Of a stretch of DNA of 22,522 nucleotides, positions 16,048 to 22,522 are shown piece after piece; position 1 is the first letter of the stretch; each line of letters opens with the position of its first letter. Source of the stretch: Alphaproteobacteria bacterium (GTDB lineage: Bacteria; Pseudomonadota; Alphaproteobacteria; Sphingomonadales; Sphingomonadaceae); the NCBI GenBank assembly GCA_005882415.1, contig VBAE01000100.1, forward strand, positions 1 to 22,522, written 5' to 3'. The translations under genes and the position numbers were made by a program. The notes beneath the pieces were generated by a model. It had not been told where the DNA came from and made no database searches. It saw only the letters and a program-made list of their open reading frames with translations.

Positions 16048-16718
16048 CTCGTGCCCTTCCGGCTCGCGGTCTCGGAGCGGGCGGCGTCGGCGAGCGAGGC
16101 GGAGAGCGAGTCGAGCGAAGGCTTGCGCGGCTTGGCCTGCGCGGTCTCGGTCACGGTGGGCTTGAGCGGCTTCGCTGCCGGGGCCTCTGCCTGGGCCTGC
16201 TTCACCACCGGCTTCGGCTTTGCCTTGGCCGGCTGCGGCGCGGCAGGCTCGGGCGCGATCGTCGTGAACGACGCCTGGTGCACCGTCGCGGTCACGGCCG
16301 GCTGCGGGGCCGAAGCGGCGACGGCCATCCGCACCTGCGGCTGGGCCGGAGCAGGCGCGGCGGCCACGGGCGCTGTCGTGTCGGCGGAGGCGAGGGTCAC
16401 CTTCGCCTTCTCCTCATAGGTCGGCTGGTGCTGCTCGAACTGCGCGAGCGTGAAGGCGTCCTTCAGATATTGGCCCGAGGCCGGCGCCGACAGCGCCAGC
16501 ACCTCGGCGTTCCAGCGCTCGAGCTGCGACAGCCGGCCGCGCGTGCCGAGCTCGGTCTGAAGGCTCCTGATCTCTTGTTTCGTCGCGATGATCTGCCGCT
16601 CGACCGAGCCGAGCTTGTTGCGCTCCGTCGCGACCTGCAACGACACCATATAGCAACCCAGCGCCGCTCCACCGACGGCGGCGACCCAGGCGACGGGCTT
16701 GAATCCTCTGGCGATCAT
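16044..16718 (-). CDS. ftsL: FtsL-like divisome protein with Ala/Pro-rich tail
   Basis: Assigned by position between rsmH and ftsI and by architecture, since FtsL sequence is poorly conserved. The 224-aa product has a very short N-terminus, one membrane segment (about 8-28, including WVAAVGGAALGCYMVSLQV) and a predicted coiled coil (about 31-72, ERQIIATKQEIRSLQTELGTRGR). In the family this coiled coil pairs with FtsB. A low-complexity Ala/Pro/Lys tail of about 120 residues follows and is probably disordered in the periplasm. The start ATG 16718 overlaps the rsmH stop (ATGA) and the end overlaps ftsI (GTGA). Alphaproteobacterial FtsL proteins often carry such extensions. Confidence 0.85.
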   Translation of the reverse strand: MIARGFKPVAWVAAVGGAALGCYMVSLQVATERNKLGSVERQIIATKQEIRSLQTELGTRGRLSQLERWNAEVLALSAPASGQYLKDAFTLAQFEQHQPTYEEKAKVTLASADTTAPVAAAPAPAQPQVRMAVAASAPQPAVTATVHQASFTTIAPEPAAPQPAKAKPKPVVKQAQAEAPAAKPLKPTVTETAQAKPRKPSLDSLSASLADAARSETASRKGTR

Positions 16719-17686
16719 CCCGGTATTCCTTCACTCGACTGGCCCCAGGGGGCGGCATTCGTGCGCCTGGCGACCCGCAAGGTCGCCGAACGGGCGCGGG
16801 GATTGGACTTCACTTCCGCTTCGCCGGCGCGAACCGGCTTCGCCACGGCCTCGAAGCTCGGGCTGGGACCAAGGTCCCGCCGCTCGGGCAGATGGCGCGA
16901 GCCGGAGGGCAGATCGCCGCTGCGCTCCTTCAGGAACCGCTTCACGACCCGGTCCTCGAGGCTGTGGAAGGTCACCACGGCAAGGCGGCCGCCGGGCTTC
17001 AGCACCTGCTCGGCGGCTTCGAGGCCGCCTTCCAGCTCCTGAAGCTCCTCGTTCAAATGGATCCGGATCGCCTGGAAGGTGCGGGTGGCGGGGTCCTTCT
17101 TCATCCCGGCGTGCCAGCCCAAAGCCTTGCGGACCACCTCCGCCAGCTGGGCGGTGCGCTCGATCGGGCGCGCCGAAACGATCGCTCGGGCGATCCGGCG
17201 CGATTTGGTCTCTTCGCCATAGCGGTAGATGACATCGGCGATGTCCTCTTCCGGGGCGTGGTTGAGGAAATCGGCGGCGCTTTCACCCTCCCGGGCCATC
17301 CGCATGTCGAGCGGGCCGTCGGACTGGAAGGAGAAGCCGCGCTCGGCGCGGTCGAGCTGCATGGAGGAGACGCCGATGTCGAGCGTCACTCCGTCCACTT
17401 CGTCCACATTGCGGGCGGCAAGCGCCTGACGCATCCGGGAAAAACGCTCCGGAACAAGCGTCAGGCGCCCCCCGCTCGAAGCCGCCAGGGTCTCGCCTTC
17501 CTGTATCGCGTCGGGATCGCGATCGAAGGCGTAGACCCGGGCAGCCCCTTTATCGAGGATTGCACGCGTGTAGCCGCCGGCGCCGAAGGTGCCGTCGACA
17601 TGGGTTTCGCCCGACTGGATCGCGAGGCCGGCGATCACTTCGTCGAGCAGAACTGGGATGTGGGGCGCGGGGGCGGCGGCGCTCAT
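16715..17686 (-). CDS. rsmH: 16S rRNA (cytosine1402-N4)-methyltransferase RsmH (MraW)
   Basis: SAM-dependent methyltransferase acting on C1402 in the decoding centre of 16S rRNA. The 323-aa product starts HIPVLLDEVIAGL and carries the SAM-binding VDGTFGAGGYTRAIL (about 30-44), DRDPDAI, GVTLDIGVSSMQLDRAERGFSF (about 98-119), FNAI-like TFQAIRIHLNEELQELE and the C-terminal VVTFHSLEDRVVKRFLKE. Start ATG 17686 overlaps the mraZ stop as ATGA. Its own stop overlaps ftsL. This is the usual second gene of the dcw cluster. Confidence 0.97.
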   Translation of the reverse strand: MSAAAPAPHIPVLLDEVIAGLAIQSGETHVDGTFGAGGYTRAILDKGAARVYAFDRDPDAIQEGETLAASSGGRLTLVPERFSRMRQALAARNVDEVDGVTLDIGVSSMQLDRAERGFSFQSDGPLDMRMAREGESAADFLNHAPEEDIADVIYRYGEETKSRRIARAIVSARPIERTAQLAEVVRKALGWHAGMKKDPATRTFQAIRIHLNEELQELEGGLEAAEQVLKPGGRLAVVTFHSLEDRVVKRFLKERSGDLPSGSRHLPERRDLGPSPSFEAVAKPVRAGEAEVKSNPRARSATLRVARRTNAAPWGQSSEGIPG

Positions 17687-18192
17687 GCCTTCAGCCCCTT
17701 CTCTTCGAGCCGATAGGCGGCGAGCTCGCGCAGATCCTCGTCGCCGCTCTTCAGCGCGACATAGGGGTTCCAGATTTCGAACGTCCCGCCGGCGCCGACG
17801 AACAAAGCCAGGTCCTCGATCTGCCCCTTGCGGCGCATCATCGGCGGAAGGATGATCCGGCCGCTGGGATCGTAGGGGACGTCTTCGGTCAGGCCGAACA
17901 CCCGGCGGGCGCGGGCGGCATGGGCGCCGGGGTCGCCGCCCTGCCCTTCCTCGATCAGGCGCTTACGCTCGATCTCGGCTTGGAGGATTCGGCCGTAGCC
18001 GCGGTCGTAGGCGGTGAGGCAGGGGTCGGACTGGTGGGCGCCGAGGATGACGGCCTTGGCATCCGAGCGGCGCTCGACGACTCCGCGGATGAACGAAGGG
18101 ATCGAGAGACGCCCTTTGGCGTCCACCGCGTTGAGTGCGCTCCCATTGAAGAGATGCTCCAACTCCACGGTTTTTCGATCCGCTCCCTGCAC
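17683..18192 (-). CDS. mraZ: Transcriptional regulator MraZ
   Basis: DNA-binding protein of the AbrB-like swapped-hairpin fold that heads the dcw operon and, in studied species, controls it. The 169-aa product has two MraZ repeats centred on NAVDAKGRLSIPSFIR (about 21-36) and YDPSGRIILPPMMRR (about 107-121). The start is GTG at 18192, preceded by AGGGAAGG with a 5-nt spacer. An internal GTG at 18162 (VELEHLFNGS) is a possible alternative but its spacing to a purine-rich stretch is too long. The stop overlaps rsmH. A strong leader hairpin and a 14-bp repeated motif lie upstream. Confidence 0.94.
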   Translation of the reverse strand: MQGADRKTVELEHLFNGSALNAVDAKGRLSIPSFIRGVVERRSDAKAVILGAHQSDPCLTAYDRGYGRILQAEIERKRLIEEGQGGDPGAHAARARRVFGLTEDVPYDPSGRIILPPMMRRKGQIEDLALFVGAGGTFEIWNPYVALKSGDEDLRELAAYRLEEKGLKA

Positions 18193-18210
18193 ACGGACCT
18201 TCCCTGTTCA

Positions 18211-18232
18211 CGGACGCGCGCCTCCGCGTCCG
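18211..18232 (-). promoter_or_regulatory. mraZ leader hairpin
   Basis: CGGACGCG (18211-18218) and CGCGTCCG (18225-18232) form a perfect 8-bp GC-rich stem with a 6-nt loop. It lies just upstream of the mraZ Shine-Dalgarno (about 18198-18205). It would be part of the 5' untranslated RNA. Role unknown; there is no U run, so it is not a simple terminator. Confidence 0.5.
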
Positions 18233-18234
18233 CG

Positions 18235-18248
18235 TGACATCACTGTCA
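18235..18248. promoter_or_regulatory. TGACA-N4-TGTCA dyad upstream of mraZ
   Basis: TGACATCACTGTCA is an inverted repeat with perfect 5-bp half-sites and a 4-bp spacer, next to the leader hairpin. It has the form of a repressor operator, but no regulator can be named from sequence. Confidence 0.35.
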
Positions 18249-18278
18249 GCCAGAAAGTGCCCCAAAAAACTCAGAGGC

Positions 18279-18287
18279 TGTGAATAA
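18279..18287 (-). promoter_or_regulatory. DnaA box (proximal)
   Basis: TGTGAATAA on the plus strand is TTATTCACA on the minus strand, an exact match to the DnaA box consensus TTATNCACA. It shares the longer word TTATNCACAGCC with the second box at 18416-18424, in the same orientation. Confidence 0.6.
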
Positions 18288-18309
18288 CAGGATGGGGCAC
18301 GGGATGGAA

Positions 18310-18343
18310 GGGTTTTTCATGCCTGTTGTGGGGATTTCATGCC
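18310..18343. promoter_or_regulatory. Tandem 14-bp motif, 20-bp period
   Basis: GGGTTTTTCATGCC at 18310-18323 and GGGGATTTCATGCC at 18330-18343 are direct repeats whose start points are exactly 20 bp apart, about two helical turns. A third, inverted copy is at 18444-18457. The arrangement fits a protein-binding site array; MraZ itself is one candidate. No function can be proven from the sequence. Confidence 0.5.
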
Positions 18344-18415
18344 ACCAGAGGGACTTCTCTGCCGTTTCTTGCTTTGTTCCGCAAGGATTTGGGGCAAGAT
18401 GTTGCCGGAAAAGGC

Positions 18416-18424
18416 TGTGGATAA
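18416..18424 (-). promoter_or_regulatory. DnaA box (distal)
   Basis: TGTGGATAA on the plus strand is TTATCCACA on the minus strand, the canonical DnaA box. It lies 137 bp from the proximal box in the same orientation, and both are flanked by GGC (GGCTGTGRATAA). Confidence 0.65.
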
Positions 18425-18443
18425 GTTTGTGGTTTGCGGCGGG

Positions 18444-18457
18444 GGCATGGAATCCCC
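18444..18457. promoter_or_regulatory. Inverted third copy of the 14-bp motif
   Basis: GGCATGGAATCCCC is the reverse complement of the copy at 18330-18343 with one mismatch (13 of 14). Confidence 0.45.
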
Positions 18458-18512
18458 GGGGCCCCAGGACGCGAGTCTCCGGGCGAGGGTGCTGGGGAAA
18501 TTAGGAATGTCC

Positions 18513-18625
18513 CGCTCATCCTGAGTAGCCGGTGAGCCTGTCGAACCGCCGTATCAAAGGACCGCGCGGGTTCCGTCCTTCGATACGGGCCTTCGGGGTC
18601 GCTCAGTCCCTACTCAGGATGAGCG
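18513..18625. repeat. Palindromic repeat upstream of mraZ (CATCCTGAG type)
   Basis: The outer arms CGCTCATCCTGAGTAG (18513-18528) and CTACTCAGGATGAGCG (18610-18625) are exact reverse complements. Inner blocks TGAGC, CGAA, CCGTATC and AAGGAC recur in inverted order on the right with a few mismatches, giving an almost fully paired 113-bp structure. Words such as CTCATCCTGAG and GAGCCTGTCGAAC are familiar from dispersed intergenic palindromes of alphaproteobacteria. It ends 9 bp past the stop of the small membrane protein gene and may act as its 3' structure. No T run is present. Confidence 0.88.
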
Positions 18626-18634
18626 TGGTGTGAT

Positions 18635-18895
18635 CTACTGCTTCTTCGCCGCCACCCCAGCCGCAGGCTTCACACTATTGGTATCCGCATTCCCGGGCGC
18701 CACGCCGAGCTCGGCGAGCGGCTCCTTGGGCTCGCCCTCATTCTCAGCCAGAGTGGGAACGACTCCGTTGGCCATCTGGTCGACGGCGTTGGCGGTGATC
18801 GGGGTTTCGGCGCTCGGCCTGACGAAGATCGCCGCCAGCAGCACCAGCAGGAAGACGAAGGCGAGGCCGGTCAGTCCGATCCGAACGCGCTGCAT
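18635..18895 (-). CDS. Small single-pass membrane protein, unknown function
   Basis: I do not recognise a family. The frame is open to 19051, but ATG 18895 gives a sensible 86-aa protein: MQRVRIGLTGLAFVFLLVLLAAIFVRPS, i.e. a short basic N-terminus and one hydrophobic segment (about 6-25). An acidic and Ala-rich tail follows (NAVDQMANGVVPTLAENEGEPKEPLAELG, ending in AAKKQ). The charge pattern suggests N-in topology with about 60 residues in the periplasm. The segment could also be an uncleaved signal anchor. A GGAGGAG lies 12 nt upstream, slightly far. A weak -35/-10-like pair (TTGCAT, 16 bp, TACCTT; minus strand, 18964-18937) precedes it. The upstream codons of the longer frame look non-coding (Arg/Ser/Gly-rich), so I reject that start. 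Confidence 0.65.
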   Translation of the reverse strand: MQRVRIGLTGLAFVFLLVLLAAIFVRPSAETPITANAVDQMANGVVPTLAENEGEPKEPLAELGVAPGNADTNSVKPAAGVAAKKQ

Positions 18896-19068
18896 GGCGC
18901 CGATGGTCTCCTCCCCCGCATTCCCCTGCTGCCTAAAAGGTAACGAGGCGCCATCCGAATGCAATGGCGAACGTTCGAACGCCCTCCAGCCCCGCCCGGA
19001 CGCCGTCTTGCGAACCGCTCGCATGAATCCCCTTGACGGAAGATGCTGCACTCGCGAAGTTGAGTAGC
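18896..19068. promoter_or_regulatory. Divergent intergenic region
   Basis: This 173-bp gap separates the small membrane protein gene (minus) from the lipoprotein gene (plus). A TTGACG at 19033-19038 could be a -35 element for the lipoprotein gene, but no good -10 lies at the right distance. On the minus strand TTGCAT/TACCTT (18964-18937) is the best promoter-like pair. CGAACGTTCG at 18968-18977 is a short perfect palindrome. Confidence 0.35.
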
Positions 19069-19446
19069 ATGCAGAAACCCTATCTCATTGCCGCTCCCCT
19101 CGCGGCCCTCATCGCCCTCGCTGCCTGTAACAAGGGGCCGGAGACCATCGTCGCCGGCAACGACGATCCGCAGGCCGCCGCACTTAACCAGGCCGCCCCG
19201 GTCGCTCCGCCGCCGATGATCCAGGCGAGCCGGACCTACCGCTGCAAGGACAACAGCCTCGTCTATATCGATTTCTACACCGACAACACCGCCCAGGTGC
19301 GCAAGGACAAGGGCGCCACGCCGACCATCCTGACCTCGGCCGGCGGCGGCGCGGCCTATACGGCCGAAGGCTATTCGGTGAGCGGCAACACGCCGCAGAT
19401 CACCTACACCGCTCCGGGCAAGGGCTCGCAGAGCTGCAAGGCCTGA
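19069..19446 (+). CDS. Small lipoprotein, MliC-like lysozyme-inhibitor fold suspected
   Basis: The 125-aa product starts at ATG 19069 with a type II signal peptide, MQKPYLIAAPLAALIALAAC. The lipobox LAAC has Cys20 as the lipidation site, and Asn at +2 does not suggest inner-membrane retention. A Pro/Ala linker is followed by a domain of about 70 residues, TYRCKDNSLVYIDFYTDNTAQVRK...AGGGAAYTAEGYSVSG...GSQSCKA. The pattern (Y-x-C near the start, beta strands, a GGGAxY turn, terminal Cys) resembles MliC/PliC lysozyme inhibitors, and the two domain cysteines could form the family's disulfide. This assignment is inference from pattern, not a search. The upstream TTG at 19033 is rejected because it would bury the signal peptide. 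The ribosome binding site is weak. A clear terminator follows. Confidence 0.8.
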   Translation: MQKPYLIAAPLAALIALAACNKGPETIVAGNDDPQAAALNQAAPVAPPPMIQASRTYRCKDNSLVYIDFYTDNTAQVRKDKGATPTILTSAGGGAAYTAEGYSVSGNTPQITYTAPGKGSQSCKA

Positions 19447-19473
19447 TCGCTTTTCACATTTACCGCCTCAACG

Positions 19474-19510
19474 GGCCGGCCGGACATCCTCCGGCCGGCC
19501 TTTTCTTTTT
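19474..19510 (+). terminator. Rho-independent terminator of the lipoprotein gene
   Basis: GGCCGGCCGGA (19474-19484) pairs perfectly with TCCGGCCGGCC (19490-19500) around a 5-nt loop and is followed by TTTTCTTTTT. It lies 28 bp after the stop. There is no T run on the minus-strand side, so it acts for the plus strand only. Confidence 0.93.
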
Positions 19511-19519
19511 GGGCGGGGC

Positions 19520-19990
19520 TCAGGCGGGCGCGTGGGCGGCCATCATCTCGGCCATCCGCCGCTGCATCTCGTCCTCGGGGACGTCCTCGATGTGGGTGGC
19601 GACGCTCCAATTATGGCCGAAGGGATCGGTGAAGGTACCCATCCTGTCGCCATAGAACTGGTCCTCGGGAGGCCGCTCGGCGGTGGCGCCGGCCTCGACG
19701 GCGCGGGCGTAGAGGGCGTCCACATCCTCGCAATAGATAAGGAGAGCGGAGGTGGGTCCGCCGCGGGCGAGCGGGCCGAGGCGGTTCATGTCGGGAAATT
19801 CGTCGGCGAGCATGAGGAAGCTGTCGCCGATTCGGATTTCGGCATGGCCGATCTTGTCGCCCATCGGCAGCCGCAGGATCTCGGTCGCACCCAGAGCGCG
19901 CTCGTACCAGCGAATCGCTTCGCCTGCGCCGGCGATGAAGAGATAGGGGGTAAGGCTGTGATATCCCTCCGGAACTGGATTGACCGCCAT
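19520..19990 (-). CDS. VOC (glyoxalase/bleomycin resistance fold) family protein, PhnB-like
   Basis: The 156-aa protein starts at ATG 19990 with GGAGG 6 nt upstream. It reads MAVNPVPEGYHSLTPYLFIAGAGEAIRWYERALGATEILRLPMGD, the usual opening of PhnB-like VOC proteins. HAEIRIGDSFLMLADEFP and FYGDRMGTFTDPFGHNWSVATHIEDVPEDEM follow, giving two beta-alpha-beta-beta-beta units. Possible metal or substrate positions include His (residue 63 region) and the DPFGH motif. Substrate unknown; related proteins are annotated as glyoxalases, antibiotic-binding proteins or PhnB. The longer open frame to 20233 overlaps purL and is not credible. It is convergent with the lipoprotein gene and divergent from purL. 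Confidence 0.88.
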   Translation of the reverse strand: MAVNPVPEGYHSLTPYLFIAGAGEAIRWYERALGATEILRLPMGDKIGHAEIRIGDSFLMLADEFPDMNRLGPLARGGPTSALLIYCEDVDALYARAVEAGATAERPPEDQFYGDRMGTFTDPFGHNWSVATHIEDVPEDEMQRRMAEMMAAHAPA

Positions 19991-20084
19991 CGTCGCCTCC
20001 GTGATCGAGTGAACAAAAGGTGACCGTCGATAGCGCAGATCAGGAGTTTCGACAAATCCGGGGCGATATCCTAGAGGCGCGGGC
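19991..20084. promoter_or_regulatory. Divergent promoter region between the VOC gene and purL
   Basis: These 94 bp must contain both starts. On the minus strand TTGTCG and TATCGA, separated by 17 bp, are the best promoter-like pair for the VOC gene. For purL no clear pair is seen; AGAGG lies 7 nt before the purL ATG as ribosome binding site. No PurR-like palindrome is visible. Confidence 0.35.
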
Positions 20085-22346
<2,262 letters not shown>

Positions 22347-22353
22347 AGCCTAT

Positions 22354-22373
22354 TGCGAACGCTTCGCATTATC
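22354..22373 (+). promoter_or_regulatory. Probable Fur box in front of the bfd-like gene
   Basis: TGCGAACGCTTCGCA (22354-22368) is a dyad with perfect 6-bp half-sites and a 3-bp spacer, followed immediately by TTATC. The 19 bp at 22355-22373 match the classical Fur consensus (ending CATTATC) at 12 of 19 positions by my own alignment. It lies in the 42-bp gap between the purL stop and a Bfd-type gene, a class commonly derepressed in iron starvation. Confidence 0.55.
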
Positions 22374-22388
22374 GCTACGTTGCGTCTC

Positions 22389-22522
22389 ATGATCGTCTGT
22401 GTGTGCAATGCAATTCGCGAGCGGGACGTGCGGGAAGCCGCGCAGGCGGGTGCGTCCTGCCCTAACAGCGCCTATCGCAGCCTCGGCCGGCGGCCCCGCT
22501 GTGGGCAGTGCGTTCCCTTCGC
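22389..22522 (+). CDS. bfd: Bacterioferritin-associated ferredoxin-like [2Fe-2S] protein (partial, runs off right edge)
   Basis: The 44 visible codons read MIVCVCNAIRERDVREAA... up to RCGQCVPF. Cys4 and Cys6 (C-x-C) plus Cys38 and Cys41 (C-x2-C) are the four ligands of the Bfd-type [2Fe-2S] cluster, at the expected spacing. In characterised species Bfd docks to bacterioferritin and reduces the ferric core so iron can leave. The protein is usually about 60-65 aa, so only the end is missing. Other Fer2_BFD-domain proteins start similarly, but the short distance to a Fur-like site supports Bfd. The ribosome binding site is weak. Confidence 0.85.
   Translation, partial: MIVCVCNAIRERDVREAAQAGASCPNSAYRSLGRRPRCGQCVPF

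Larger units (their letters stand above)
18193..18634 (-). promoter_or_regulatory. dcw operon upstream region
   Basis: About 440 bp without a gene. It holds, moving away from mraZ: a leader hairpin, a TGACA dyad, a DnaA box, two direct copies of a 14-bp motif, a second DnaA box, an inverted copy of the same motif, and a 113-bp palindromic repeat. These are listed separately. I see no convincing -35/-10 pair for mraZ, nor the tandem TGGG array with 10-bp spacing known from the E. coli mraZ promoter. Short open frames here (for example 18280-18504) look random. Confidence 0.6.

Noticed and set aside
13816..16419. 867-aa open frame on the plus strand opposite murE, ftsI and ftsL
   Set aside because: The minus strand carries well-conserved MurE, FtsI and FtsL here; the plus frame has biased composition and no domain.
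18280..18504. 74-aa open frame on the plus strand in the mraZ upstream region
   Set aside because: No ribosome binding site or recognisable family, and it covers the DnaA boxes and repeated motif, which better explain the DNA.
18968..18980. LexA (SOS) box GAACGTTCGAAC
   Set aside because: The alphaproteobacterial site is GTTC-N7-GTTC; here the GAAC repeats are only 4 bp apart.
18896..19051. N-terminal extension of the small membrane protein to 138 aa
   Set aside because: The added residues are Arg/Ser/Gly-rich without features, and the signal-like hydrophobic segment would no longer be N-terminal.

Overview
The window is high-GC chromosomal DNA from an alphaproteobacterium, most likely a member of the Sphingomonadales. 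I judge this from the protein sequences (for example the FtsZ N-terminus, the meso-DAP-type MurE and the Ala/Pro-rich FtsL) and from the gene order. No database search was possible.

Layout. Positions 1-18192, all on the minus strand, hold one complete division and cell wall (dcw) cluster. In transcription order it runs mraZ, rsmH, ftsL, ftsI, murE, murF, mraY, murD, ftsW, murG, murC, murB, ddl, ftsQ, ftsA, ftsZ, with ftsZ cut by the left window edge. Of the 15 junctions, 12 are stop/start overlaps (ATGA, GTGA, TTGA or TGATG) and one is a 4-nt gap. The exceptions are murE-murF (a 136-bp palindromic repeat) and ftsA-ftsZ (109 bp with a long interrupted stem). Upstream of mraZ lies about 440 bp of non-coding DNA with two DnaA boxes, three copies of a 14-bp motif, a dyad, a leader hairpin and another palindromic repeat. 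Next come a small single-pass membrane protein (minus), a small lipoprotein with a clear terminator (plus), a VOC/glyoxalase-fold protein (minus), purL (plus) and the start of a Bfd-type [2Fe-2S] protein behind a probable Fur site (plus).

How the genes work together. MurB to MurF and Ddl make UDP-MurNAc-pentapeptide. MraY and MurG convert it to lipid II. FtsW and FtsI polymerise and crosslink it at the septum, and FtsQ, FtsL, FtsA and FtsZ build the division machine. MraZ and RsmH head the operon as regulator and rRNA methyltransferase.

What is unusual. (1) A roughly 149-bp cloverleaf-like palindromic repeat sits in frame inside murD and adds about 50 residues, recalling Rickettsia palindromic elements. 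(2) A second palindromic repeat between murE and murF supplies, and may hide, the murF ribosome binding site. (3) A third, different palindromic repeat lies upstream of mraZ. (4) ftsA and murF are frameshifted and murB is shortened in frame, each by loss of an estimated 50-90 bp of otherwise conserved sequence. Because these genes are normally essential, an assembly or sequencing artefact is the leading explanation. I did not find a wholly new defence or metabolic system.
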